Positions 45,520 through 53,468 of a stretch of DNA of 64,000 bases are shown here, piece after piece (the stretch's first letter is position 1; each line of letters opens with the position of its first letter). The stretch is from Maritalea myrionectae DSM 19524 (lineage in GTDB: Bacteria; Pseudomonadota; Alphaproteobacteria; Rhizobiales; Devosiaceae): positions 62,001 through 126,000 of the forward strand of contig NZ_AUHV01000003.1 of NCBI RefSeq assembly GCF_000423365.1, in the 5' to 3' direction. The notes under the pieces were generated by a model that was given only the letters and a program-made list of their open reading frames with translations, did not search any database and was not told the DNA's origin. The position numbers were made by a program, and so were the translations under genes.

Positions 45520-46476
45520 ATGTTTAAAACACTCACCAAAACAGCGCTTATTCTCAGTGCAAGCCTTATGGCCCACGCGGCTCTGGCGATGCCTGTTCTT
45601 AAGCCGTCCATCGTGGTGGACACAAAAGTGGTCACCGTTGGCGATATGTTCGACAATGCGGGCATTCATGCGGAAACAGCTTTGTTCCGCAGCCCTGCAC
45701 CAGGCACGGTCGGCGCGGTGCCCCTCACCTCTGTTCATTTGGCCGCGCAACGCGCAGGCTTCACGAATTATGATACAGCGGGTCTTTCCCAGGTGCGGGT
45801 GGAACGCGCTGGCGTGAAAATTGACGCCAACTTCGTCAACCAGCTGGTCAATGACGAGTTGATCAACCGCCAATTGCTGCTGGAAGGCGAAACGGCAAAA
45901 ATCCGTCTCAACACAGCGCTTAAAGGCCTTTTTGCCGACGGCGCATCTGACAATCCAGTGATGGTGCTCGACTTTGAAGTTGGGCCCGAAACACGCACAT
46001 TCGCCGCCCGTCTGGCCCTTTCAGGTCACAAGCAACCCCTTCGGGTCGATGGCCGGATCGATATTATGGTGCAAGCGCCATTCATCACCCAGTCAATTTC
46101 CAAGGGTGAAATCCTGAAGCTAAGCGATATTGAAATGCGCCCCGCTTCAGAACAAGTGATCCGGGCACAAGGCCCTGTGCTGCTTGAAGATTTGGTTGGC
46201 AAAAGCCTTACCCGTTCTTTGCGCAGTGGCAGCCCGATCCGCATCTCTGATGTGGCCGAGCCAGATGTGATCAACCGCAATGACCTTGTGACCCTTTATT
46301 TCAAAAAGGGTGCGCTCACCCTCACCGTGAAGGCCAAGGCCTTGCAATCAGCAGCCATCGACGAGCCTGTCACCGTTCTCAATCTGATGTCCAACAAGCC
46401 AATTCAGGGCATCGTTTCGGGCGCTGGCACTGTGACCATTCCGAGTGGTCCGGCCAAAATAGCAGCAGCGAATTAG
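45520..46476 (+). CDS. flgA: flagellar P-ring assembly chaperone FlgA
   Basis: A 318-residue periplasmic chaperone with a signal peptide (TALILSASLMAHAALAMP). The C-terminal SAF-like domain carries ISKGEILKLSDIEMRPAS, LVGKSLTRSLRSGSPIRISDVAEP and LTLTVKAKALQSAAIDEPVTVLNLMSNKPIQGIVSGAGTV. It is longer than enterobacterial FlgA, as usual in alphaproteobacteria. FlgA assists FlgI, encoded 6 kb to the right. Confidence 0.92.
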   Translation: MFKTLTKTALILSASLMAHAALAMPVLKPSIVVDTKVVTVGDMFDNAGIHAETALFRSPAPGTVGAVPLTSVHLAAQRAGFTNYDTAGLSQVRVERAGVKIDANFVNQLVNDELINRQLLLEGETAKIRLNTALKGLFADGASDNPVMVLDFEVGPETRTFAARLALSGHKQPLRVDGRIDIMVQAPFITQSISKGEILKLSDIEMRPASEQVIRAQGPVLLEDLVGKSLTRSLRSGSPIRISDVAEPDVINRNDLVTLYFKKGALTLTVKAKALQSAAIDEPVTVLNLMSNKPIQGIVSGAGTVTIPSGPAKIAAAN

Positions 46477-46486
46477 GAGCAGAAAA

Positions 46487-47221
46487 ATGAAACTCATCCA
46501 GCTCATCACCCTCATTGCTCTTGGCGCATCTCTGACTGCGTGCACCACCGCCAACCGTATCGCCAACATTGGCCAGGCGCCATCGCTAACAGCAATTGAG
46601 AACCCGCAGGCACAAGCAGGCTACAAGCCGGTTTCCCTGCCTATGCCGGAGCCCGAGAAAGTGGCCTACCAGCCAAACTCGCTGTTCATTTCCGGCAAGC
46701 GCGGCTTCTTTAAAGATCAACGCGCCCGCAAAGTGGGTGACATTCTTACTGTAGATGTGACCATTGCGGATAAGGCGCAGATTGCCAACAAAACATCCCG
46801 CGCACGCACAAGCACAAATGATGCAGGCGCAGGCGGTGTCGTCGGCTCTATCTTCAACTCAGTTGTGCCTGATGTCTCAGCCAACGGCGCAATCGAACTC
46901 AGCTCCGGCTCTGCCGACACGGGCGATGGTTCGGTCAATCGTTCGGAAACTCTGGATACGTCAATCGCCGCAGTTGTGGTGCAGGTTCTGCCCAATGGCA
47001 ACCTTGTGATTGAAGGGCGTCAGGAAGTGCGGGTCAATTTTGAAGTACGCGACCTGATCCTGGCCGGGGTTGTTCGCCCAGAAGATATTGGCGCCAACAA
47101 CACCATCCCATCTGAAAAGATCGCCCAGGCCCGCATTTCATACGGTGGCCGCGGCCAAATCACAGATGTTCAACAGCCACGCTATGGCCAGCAATTTATG
47201 GACGCCATTCTCCCCTTCTAA
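46487..47221 (+). CDS. flgH: flagellar L-ring lipoprotein FlgH
   Basis: A 244-residue outer-membrane lipoprotein. Signal peptide with lipobox LTAC (Cys19). The L-ring core includes RKVGDILTVDVTIADKAQIANKTSRARTS, SSGSADTGDGSVNRSETLDTSIAAVVVQVLPNGNLVIEGRQEVRVNFEVRDLILAGVVRPEDI and ARISYGGRGQITDVQQPRYGQQFMDAILPF. It ends the flgF operon, and its 3' untranslated region has two unusual hairpins with identical loops. Confidence 0.95.
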   Translation: MKLIQLITLIALGASLTACTTANRIANIGQAPSLTAIENPQAQAGYKPVSLPMPEPEKVAYQPNSLFISGKRGFFKDQRARKVGDILTVDVTIADKAQIANKTSRARTSTNDAGAGGVVGSIFNSVVPDVSANGAIELSSGSADTGDGSVNRSETLDTSIAAVVVQVLPNGNLVIEGRQEVRVNFEVRDLILAGVVRPEDIGANNTIPSEKIAQARISYGGRGQITDVQQPRYGQQFMDAILPF

Positions 47222-47240
47222 GGCAAGCCATAATATCGGT

Positions 47241-47266
47241 TGATCGCTTTCCCCAATTTGCGATCA
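47241..47266 (+). ncRNA. flgH 3' hairpin A with loop TTTCCCCAATTT
   Basis: Arms TGATCGC (47241-47247) and GCGATCA (47260-47266), loop TTTCCCCAATTT (47248-47259). The loop is complementary to AAATTGGGGA in the ribosome sites of flgF and fliE. Candidate regulatory 3' UTR or sRNA; no expression evidence. Confidence 0.4.
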
Positions 47267-47276
47267 GCCCTTCCCC

Positions 47277-47315
47277 AAAGGGCGCGACTTTCCCCAATTT
47301 GGTCGCGCCCTTTTT
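47277..47315 (+). terminator. flgH terminator (hairpin B) with the same loop
   Basis: Twelve-pair stem AAAGGGCGCGAC (47277-47288) / GTCGCGCCCTTT (47302-47313) and T-run: a strong intrinsic terminator. Its 13-nt loop begins with TTTCCCCAATTT, identical to hairpin A. The element also terminates the convergent EamA gene weakly, if at all. Confidence 0.85.
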
Positions 47316-47321
47316 GTTGGG

Positions 47322-48275
47322 CTAAGCCTTTGACTTATTGCCAAAGTTGGCAGCATTGAAGATTACCACCCCGGCAATCACGGCGATGCCACCCAGCACC
47401 ACCAACAAGGTCAACTGTTCCCGCAAGAAGGTGGCCGCCAATAGCGCACCAACCAAAGCAATCACGGGTCCGATTTGGCTCAAATAGACGGGGCCGCCGC
47501 GCTTTTGCAGCACAAAGTAAAACCCGAACCCTGCGGCAAAGCACAGCATTTGCGCGCCCATCACCACAAAGCCAATCGGCTGCAAGTCAGCTGGAATAAC
47601 TTCACCTGTCAAAAGCGCAATTGCATAGCTTATCAGCCCGGCAAAGATCAGCATCCACGGCGCCAAGGCCAATGGTGCGGCCCCAGCTGGCCAAAAGCGT
47701 GAACGGAAAATATTGCCGAACGCCAAAAATACTGGCCCCAGCAGACTGACAAATATCCACACCGGATCAATTGTCGCGTCCATCATTTTGCCCGCTGCCA
47801 AAAACATGGCACCCGATAGAGCCATCGCAACGCCCAGCACTTTTCCCCGCGAAAACCTGTCCTCACCAATCGCAACGGCGACAAAAAAGGTCAGGACAGG
47901 TGCGAACGCGGTGGCAAAGGCGATAAACCCTGCCCCCACATACCGCACCGCAAAAAAGAACATAAGATTGGGCACCACAAAGAGCAGTCCCGACATCAGA
48001 TTATAGCGCCACATGGCAGCATCAAATTTGGCGCGATAGCCAAACAGCGCCGTCGCCGCCAACATCAGCAAACCACCGCCCAAAGTGGTGTGCGCCAGAT
48101 AGATCGTTGGCGACCATCCTGTGTTAATGGCGACCTTGCCCAACACCGCGGTCAGTCCCAAAAAGGACCCGACAATGAAGAGCAACGCCAGCATGCCAAG
48201 ATCCAGATTGTGCCAAAATCTCGGCTTTGGGGATGAATTTACATCAATGGTTGGCATTTTCGACAGGTCAGTCAT
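47322..48275 (-). CDS. DMT superfamily transporter (EamA type)
   Basis: A 317-residue permease with ten hydrophobic helices in two EamA repeats (LALLFIVGSFLGLTAVLGKVAINTGWSPTIYLAHTTLGGGLLML and the second half WIFVSLLGPVFLAFGNIFRSRFWPAGA). Substrates of the family are metabolites or drugs. A MarR-type gene is divergent, with a palindrome between them, so this is probably its target. It is non-flagellar in content. Confidence 0.82.
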   Translation of the reverse strand: MTDLSKMPTIDVNSSPKPRFWHNLDLGMLALLFIVGSFLGLTAVLGKVAINTGWSPTIYLAHTTLGGGLLMLAATALFGYRAKFDAAMWRYNLMSGLLFVVPNLMFFFAVRYVGAGFIAFATAFAPVLTFFVAVAIGEDRFSRGKVLGVAMALSGAMFLAAGKMMDATIDPVWIFVSLLGPVFLAFGNIFRSRFWPAGAAPLALAPWMLIFAGLISYAIALLTGEVIPADLQPIGFVVMGAQMLCFAAGFGFYFVLQKRGGPVYLSQIGPVIALVGALLAATFLREQLTLLVVLGGIAVIAGVVIFNAANFGNKSKA

Positions 48276-48316
48276 ACTCGTTATCCGTTTGAAATAGAAT
48301 TTATCTTGATATAAAG

Positions 48317-48334
48317 TATCTTAACATTAAGATA
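48317..48334. promoter_or_regulatory. MarR-type operator between EamA and marR
   Basis: TATCTTAACATTAAGATA: 8-bp perfect arms around CA, 13 nt before the marR start and 42 nt from the EamA start. A further half site TATCTT (48302-48307) lies upstream. Confidence 0.6.
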
Positions 48335-48346
48335 AAGAGGAAAAAT

Positions 48347-48856
48347 ATGGATCGCGCTTCGCTGGCCGCCCAACAATGGCAAAATGAACGTCCGGATTTG
48401 GACACAGTCCCCATGGAAACCCTTGGGCGCATTGCGGAATTAGCGCTACGGGCGCAGCGCGATCACATTGATCAACTTTTTGCAAAACATGGATTGCAGC
48501 CAGGCGAATTTGACGTTTTGGCCACTTTGCGGCGATCTGGTGCGCCCTTTGCCCTGTCCCCCACCGCGCTTTATGAAGCAACGATGGTATCTTCGGGCGG
48601 CATGACCAACCGAATTGATAAGCTGGAAAAGGCGGGCCTGATTGAGCGCCGCGCCAACCCGAATGACCGACGGTCAAACTTGGTGGCGCTCACCAGCGAT
48701 GGGTTGGCAAAGATCGATCAAATCCTGCCGCAACATATCAGCAACGAACAAAACATCCTCGCCGCCCTGAATGATGAAGAGATTGAGCAACTCAACGCCA
48801 TTTCAAAAAAGCTAATCGCCCGCTTAGATAAGCTCGAAGCAAAGCCAAAGGTTTAA
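48347..48856 (+). CDS. MarR family transcriptional regulator
   Basis: A 169-residue winged-helix protein. DNA-binding region: LQPGEFDVLATLRRSGAPFALSPTALYEATMVSSGGMTNRIDKLEKAGLIERRANPNDRRSNLVALTSDGLAKID. Divergent from the EamA transporter with a palindrome in the 71-bp gap; a VOC-family gene follows 2 nt after its stop, so both neighbours are likely in its regulon. Confidence 0.87.
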   Translation: MDRASLAAQQWQNERPDLDTVPMETLGRIAELALRAQRDHIDQLFAKHGLQPGEFDVLATLRRSGAPFALSPTALYEATMVSSGGMTNRIDKLEKAGLIERRANPNDRRSNLVALTSDGLAKIDQILPQHISNEQNILAALNDEEIEQLNAISKKLIARLDKLEAKPKV

Positions 48857-48858
48857 AA

Positions 48859-49305
48859 ATGTCCAACCCTGCCCCCAATCAGCGCGTTTCCCTGATCACA
48901 TTGGGCGTTGCAAATTTGGCGCGATCGATCCAATTTTACCGGGATCTCGGCTGGTCCCCACATGCACGCAGCCTGGACGATATATGTCTTTTCCAAATGA
49001 ACGGCTTTGCCCTGGCCCTCTATGAAATCAACGCTCTAGCCGATGACCAAAAGCGCCCCGTGACAGCAATTGGCACAGGCGCGATAACCTTGGCGCAAAA
49101 TTTTGATAGCGAAGCTGAAGTGGACGCGTCATTTGAAAGGGCGATTGCCGCAGGAGCGACAACGATAAAGAAGCCTGAAAAAGCATTCTGGGGTGGTTAT
49201 TCGGGCTATATTGCCGACCCAGATGGCCATATCTGGGAACTCGCCATGAACCCAAACTGGCCACTGAGTGAAGATGGTTCTTTGATCTTACCTGACCCGA
49301 AATAA
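48859..49305 (+). CDS. VOC (glyoxalase/bleomycin resistance) family protein
   Basis: A 148-residue vicinal-oxygen-chelate fold: RVSLITLGVANLARSIQFYRDLGWSPH at the start and GYSGYIADPDGHIWELAMNP at the end, with a probable metal Glu in WELAMNP but no His at the usual first site. Substrate unknown. Co-transcribed with the marR gene just upstream. Confidence 0.8.
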   Translation: MSNPAPNQRVSLITLGVANLARSIQFYRDLGWSPHARSLDDICLFQMNGFALALYEINALADDQKRPVTAIGTGAITLAQNFDSEAEVDASFERAIAAGATTIKKPEKAFWGGYSGYIADPDGHIWELAMNPNWPLSEDGSLILPDPK

Positions 49306-49357
49306 TAGGCGCTTTGCCCTTCAAACCTTCGGGTCACGTGAAGCCTCTTCATTGGGC

Positions 49358-49645
49358 TTATTTAAAGCGAGATTTCGCGCGCTCAAATGCACTTGAAATG
49401 TTGGTCCATGCTTGCTCGAACCCGCCTTTCATATCCTGCCAGGCATCGTCGCCGGCATCGCGCAACTCATCAAGTTTAGCTTGAGCTTCATCGCGCTTTG
49501 CACGCATCTCATCAAGCTCTTTTTGATATTCAATCTTTTTGTCGGCCTCGGCCTCTTCAACTTGCGCCTTCATCTTTTTGATTTCAGCGTCCCATTGATC
49601 AATTCTAGCCTTAGCCTTTTGAATATATTGATCTTTCTCTGTCAT
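49358..49645 (-). CDS. small coiled-coil protein
   Basis: A 95-residue protein made almost entirely of charged heptads: YIQKAKARIDQWDAEIKKMKAQVEEAEADKKIEYQKELDEMRAKRDEAQAKLDELRD, ending in WQDMKGGFEQAWTNISSAFERAKSRFK. This resembles small alanine-poor stress-related coiled-coil proteins of the sll1863 type. No catalytic motif. GGAGG 6 nt before ATG 49645 decides the start over one four codons earlier. Confidence 0.65.
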   Translation of the reverse strand: MTEKDQYIQKAKARIDQWDAEIKKMKAQVEEAEADKKIEYQKELDEMRAKRDEAQAKLDELRDAGDDAWQDMKGGFEQAWTNISSAFERAKSRFK

Positions 49646-49755
49646 ATCTGCCTCCAAAAGTTATGAGATGCAACCAAAATGCCCGATAGGACTCACAACG
49701 TGGCCCACCGGGACAATCACATCCTTCACTCTATAAAACGCACGAGCATCGCCAT

Positions 49756-49953
49756 GTGTTCCGATCTAAATCACTTGAAGGGCAATGGTTGGGACCCAAA
49801 GCGGCGCACAACGGGGCTGTCCAAGATATTAAGAACAGAAAATGCTGGGAATATCTGTCTGCTGCATTCAGGCAGCAACAGGCAGATCGTCACATCCTGC
49901 TTTGGGCTGCGCCCAGCAACAATGATGCGCGACTGGTGGCCGCTCTATTTTAG
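49756..49953 (+). CDS. doubtful small ORF in the 49646-49944 gap
   Basis: A 65-codon frame (MFRSKSLEGQWLGPKAAHNGAVQ...) without a clear ribosome site or recognisable homology, ending inside the convergent gene at 49945. The 299-bp gap otherwise shows nothing. It could be a remnant of a longer gene or non-coding. Confidence 0.15.
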   Translation: MFRSKSLEGQWLGPKAAHNGAVQDIKNRKCWEYLSAAFRQQQADRHILLWAAPSNNDARLVAALF

Positions 49954-50955
49954 GAAGTGACGCTTTTGCGAAAGCTCCGCCAAAAGCGGGTCGATATGGT
50001 CGCCAAAATCATCCGCACGCAAAGAGCGAATTTGCTTGAGAACACCCATGGCGTGATCCGCCGTAAAGCGCTCTAAAAAGCTTTTGGCATCATCATCATG
50101 GTGCCAAATATTGGAAAGACGACGGTTGATATATTCTTCAACCATATATTGCTGGCGCTGGATCGATTGGCCAAATGTGCCCAAGTTCCACGCCATTTTC
50201 AGCGCGAAAATATCAACACCAGCCCGATTGGCACCGGAAAGGCCAAAGCGCTGCATATATTGCCGCGACTTAATCTCGAAACGTTCAGGTGCATAATCGG
50301 CTGTAACATCTTGCCAGCCGCGCATTTTAAGCTGCGCCACCAGACCCGACGGTGTCGTCCGCTCACGAAATTTCATGCCGAAACGTTCGGAATCGGCCAA
50401 AACCTTCAAAACAAGGTCAGAACAGGACAACCATTCTTTGATTTGCTTGGCATTTTGATTGTCCTTTGGGCCACGGCCAAACCCTAAAAATCGACGCAAG
50501 CTATATTTTGATTCGATATAGCGCCATGCGCTCATCATGCTTTCGGCACCAAAAAAAGTATCCGGTGACCGCAAATCCGGGCTGCGCAAAACCATAAAAT
50601 CGGCATAACGATTTTTGCTGTCATAGCAAAGGTCAATCACCGGCACAAAACGCACCCCACCTGGGTGCAGCATGTCGGTATAATACCCTTTTACGGCGCG
50701 CGGATAAGCCTCGATAGCTGTGAGCTCAGAGCCAACTAAGGCACAATGGGTAAACTTGCGGGATGACTTGAAGGCGTCTAAATCAAAGGCGTGTTGAAAG
50801 GTAACATTGACGCGCGATTTTGGGCCGCGCGAGCGATAAAACACCACATCATAGGGCTGCGAAATTGGCCAGTCATCAGGCGAGATCGTCGAAGCTGGCT
50901 GCCCTACAATCTTGGCCTGCCCCTTTTCTATTATCCGCCCAGCCTGTGCTGTCAT
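49945..50955 (-). CDS. putative permuted NlpC/P60 (YiiX-like) cysteine peptidase
   Basis: A 336-residue protein I do not firmly recognise. The N-terminal half has the order seen in permuted papain-like (YiiX/YebB) folds: a strand YDVVFYRSRG, then FTHCALVGSELTAIEAYP with a candidate catalytic His, VRFVPVIDL, and later EWLSCSDLVLKVL with a candidate Cys. The last third (GVDIFALKMAWNLGTFGQSIQRQQYMVEEYINRR) is helical and unlike known members. There is no signal peptide, so a cytoplasmic lipid- or peptide-hydrolase is possible. Start ATG 50955 is preferred to 50991, without a strong ribosome site. Confidence 0.4.
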   Translation of the reverse strand: MTAQAGRIIEKGQAKIVGQPASTISPDDWPISQPYDVVFYRSRGPKSRVNVTFQHAFDLDAFKSSRKFTHCALVGSELTAIEAYPRAVKGYYTDMLHPGGVRFVPVIDLCYDSKNRYADFMVLRSPDLRSPDTFFGAESMMSAWRYIESKYSLRRFLGFGRGPKDNQNAKQIKEWLSCSDLVLKVLADSERFGMKFRERTTPSGLVAQLKMRGWQDVTADYAPERFEIKSRQYMQRFGLSGANRAGVDIFALKMAWNLGTFGQSIQRQQYMVEEYINRRLSNIWHHDDDAKSFLERFTADHAMGVLKQIRSLRADDFGDHIDPLLAELSQKRHFLK

Positions 50956-51087
50956 AGCGTTACACCCTTGAATAACCACGCCAAGGTACAATTCAACTGC
51001 ACCAATTCGTGCCTGCCGCTAAGACACAAGAATAGTTTGTCCTAAGTTATATCTATAAGTCAAATCAAGCGATTAAAAACTTTAGGC

Positions 51088-51543
51088 TTAATCGTCGCGA
51101 TAAACCTTTTCGCGGCGCTCGTGCTTTTCTTGCGCTTCCAGGGAAAGGGTTGCAATCGGGCGTGCGTCCAACCGGGCCAAACCAATTGGTTCGCCAGTTT
51201 CTTCGCAATAGCCATAAGACCCATCGTCAACACGCTTCAACGCTGCATCAATTTTCGAAATCAGTTTGCGCTGACGGTCGCGTGTACGCAACTCAAGGGC
51301 GCGGTCACTTTCCGACGATGCCCGGTCTGCAATATCCGGGTGATTTTGGCTCTCTTCTTGCAAGGCATCTAATGTTTCCTTGCTTTCACGCAAAATATCA
51401 TTTTTCCATGCCAGCAGCTTACGGCGGAAATAGGCCAGCTGCTTTGGATTCATGAACTCTTCATCCTCACTCGGACGATAGTTGTCAAATTCCTGCGCAT
51501 CCAACTCAGGTGCAGCGATCTCGCGTTCCAAGTCCATAGACAT
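51088..51543 (-). CDS. dksA: RNA polymerase-binding transcription factor DksA
   Basis: A 151-residue DksA. A coiled coil with the acidic tip (DIADRASSESDRALELRTRDRQRKLISKIDAAL) is present. The zinc finger keeps only one cysteine (YGYCEETGEPIGLARLDARPIATLSLEAQEKHERREKVYRDD), as usual in alphaproteobacteria. DksA acts with ppGpp in the polymerase secondary channel. Its position beside fliX and flgI is the same as in Caulobacter. ATG 51543 or 51537 are possible. Confidence 0.92.
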   Translation of the reverse strand: MSMDLEREIAAPELDAQEFDNYRPSEDEEFMNPKQLAYFRRKLLAWKNDILRESKETLDALQEESQNHPDIADRASSESDRALELRTRDRQRKLISKIDAALKRVDDGSYGYCEETGEPIGLARLDARPIATLSLEAQEKHERREKVYRDD

Positions 51544-51686
51544 TGAGTCTCACTCCCTCAACTAATGTGGGCCATATATAATCACCAATGGCCATCGCGG
51601 CAAGTCGCGATTTGCATAGCGCTCTAGTCAATTATAATGACGGTAAAATGACGGAGAGTTATCCACAAATTTGGCGGCCCAATGGA

Positions 51687-52097
51687 TCACAGACGGCCAA
51701 GTTTGGCCAATTCGACCTGAACCCGCAATTCGATATCTTCGATGACGGCCTGAAGTTCAGGATCTTTTGCGTCTGGCGCATTCTTGAGCATTTTGAGCAT
51801 ATTGGCCAGCCGATCCTCGCTGACCCTGCCGACCAAAAGATCCGTTTTCAAGCGCTCAAGTCCATCAAGAAGCTGATGACCGCGCTTAACGCTCTTCTTT
51901 TTGGCCAACAAAGGGTCATCAACGCTTTGAAGCGCCAACAGCGCATCAACGCTGCCCACATCTTCAACCGAGGCCCGATGTCGAACCTGCTCAGCCTTAT
52001 TGTCACCACCCACCGAAAATTTCTGCCCGTCCGAATTGCCCTTGGCGGCTTTTTTCGGAGCAGTTCGGTTGGTTCTGTTGGTGTCCGTTATGCGCAT
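51687..52097 (-). CDS. fliX: flagellar assembly regulator FliX
   Basis: A 136-residue FliX. The C-terminal helices (SVDALLALQSVDDPLLAKKKSVKRGHQLLDGLERLKTDLLVGRVSEDRLANMLKMLKN) match the family; the N-terminus is Lys/Asn/Thr-rich. In Caulobacter FliX links early basal-body assembly to activity of FlbD, the sigma-54 activator. Here sigma-54 type promoters precede divergent flgI and also flgF. Confidence 0.85.
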   Translation of the reverse strand: MRITDTNRTNRTAPKKAAKGNSDGQKFSVGGDNKAEQVRHRASVEDVGSVDALLALQSVDDPLLAKKKSVKRGHQLLDGLERLKTDLLVGRVSEDRLANMLKMLKNAPDAKDPELQAVIEDIELRVQVELAKLGRL

Positions 52098-52273
52098 TTA
52101 GGCCTCAAAAAATCCAACTGGGCACTTTCTACCCACTAAGCTGCATTTATTGCATCTAATAGGCATGATTTACCTACAAAAGCTATCATTTTCCAGTCAA
52201 AAACGAAAGCACCACGCGCATCAGTCCAATTTTATTCAATTAAATCATTAATTTAGCCGGAAAGCACCGCAGT

Positions 52274-52289
52274 TGGCACAGATTTCGCA
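52274..52289 (+). promoter_or_regulatory. sigma-54 promoter of flgI
   Basis: TGGCAC (52274-52279), 5 nt, TCGCA (52285-52289); GG and GC are 10 nt apart. Same hexamer and pentamer as the flgF promoter. Predicted start near 52300. Confidence 0.7.
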
Positions 52290-52309
52290 TTTATAATGGT
52301 GTCCCGCAC

Positions 52310-52325
52310 CCGATTGGGGAATTGG
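52310..52325 (+). promoter_or_regulatory. GGGG-loop hairpin in the flgI leader
   Basis: CCGATT (52310-52315), GGGG, AATTGG (52320-52325); one G-U pair. It begins ~10 nt from the predicted 5' end, matching the hairpin in the flgF transcript. A second GGGGA lies at 52343-52347 in the ribosome site. Confidence 0.5.
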
Positions 52326-52352
52326 AGCGGACAAAACAAAATGGGGAAGATG

Positions 52353-53468
52353 ATGAAAGCAGTTTTTGCAACAGCGATAAAATGGACCGGGATGGCAGTG
52401 GCCATTCTGCTGCTGAGCCTGCCGGCGCAGGCTGCTCGCATTAAAGATATCGTCAACATTGAAGGCGTACGCGAAAACCAATTGGTTGGATACGGCCTGG
52501 TTGTTGGCCTCAACGGCACAGGCGATGGCCTGAACAACGCCCCGTTCACACGCCAAAGCCTTGTCGCAATGCTGGAGCGCATGGGCGTGAATACGCGCGG
52601 CACCAATATGCGAACCGCAAACGTTGCCGCTGTCATGGTCACAGCAAACCTGCCTGCCTTCTCAACCCAAGGCTCTCGCCTTGATGTTTCCGTTTCGGCC
52701 CTCGGCGATTCCAAAAGTCTGCAAGGCGGCACCTTGCTGGTTACCCCCTTGATGGGTGCGGACGGCGAAGTCTACGCCATCGCACAAGGGCCAATCGCCA
52801 TTAACGGCTTTCAAACAGAAGGTGACGGCGCCACCATCGTTTCTGGCGTCCCCACCACGGGCCGCATTTCAGATGGTGCGCTGATTGAACGCGAAGTCGA
52901 TTTCGATTTGGGCGCGCGCCGCGCGGTGCGCTTGGCCCTGCGCAATCCAGATTTCACCACAGCCCGCCGCATTGCGCTGGCCATCAACAATTTGATTGGC
53001 ATGCCAACGGCCGTTCCGCTGGACAATGCAACCGTTAACCTGACCCTGCCCCGCGGCTTTAACGGCAACATTGTGGACCTGATCACCGACATCGAACAGC
53101 TGGTCATCACCCCGGATCTGCCAGCGAAAATTGTCATCGACGAAAACTCCGGCATTGTGGTGATGGGGCGCGAAGTGCGCGTCTCAACTGTCGCGATTGC
53201 CCAGTCGAATCTAACCGTCACCATCACTGAAGACCCACAAGTCGATCAGCCCAATTCACTTGCCAACGGCCAAACCGTTGTGGTGCCGCGCACCGAAATT
53301 CAGGTTGATCAGGTCGACAGCCAACTGGCGACCTTGAATGAAAGCGTAACCTTGCAGGAACTTGTTGATGGGTTGAACGCGCTGGGCATTTCACCACGCG
53401 ATCTCATCTCGATCCTCCAAGCCATCAAAGCTGCTGGTGCGCTCCAAGCTGAAATTGAGGTGATCTAA
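52353..53468 (+). CDS. flgI: flagellar P-ring protein FlgI
   Basis: A ~371-residue periplasmic ring protein with signal peptide (MAVAILLLSLPAQAA). Core: RIKDIVNIEGVRENQLVGYGLVVGLNGTGDGLNNAPFTRQSLVAMLERMGVN and the C-terminal VTLQELVDGLNALGISPRDLISILQAIKAAGALQAEIEVI. ATG 52353 is chosen because GGGGA sits 5 nt before it; 52341 and 52350 are alternatives. It shares one base with the next gene. Confidence 0.95.
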   Translation: MKAVFATAIKWTGMAVAILLLSLPAQAARIKDIVNIEGVRENQLVGYGLVVGLNGTGDGLNNAPFTRQSLVAMLERMGVNTRGTNMRTANVAAVMVTANLPAFSTQGSRLDVSVSALGDSKSLQGGTLLVTPLMGADGEVYAIAQGPIAINGFQTEGDGATIVSGVPTTGRISDGALIEREVDFDLGARRAVRLALRNPDFTTARRIALAINNLIGMPTAVPLDNATVNLTLPRGFNGNIVDLITDIEQLVITPDLPAKIVIDENSGIVVMGREVRVSTVAIAQSNLTVTITEDPQVDQPNSLANGQTVVVPRTEIQVDQVDSQLATLNESVTLQELVDGLNALGISPRDLISILQAIKAAGALQAEIEVI

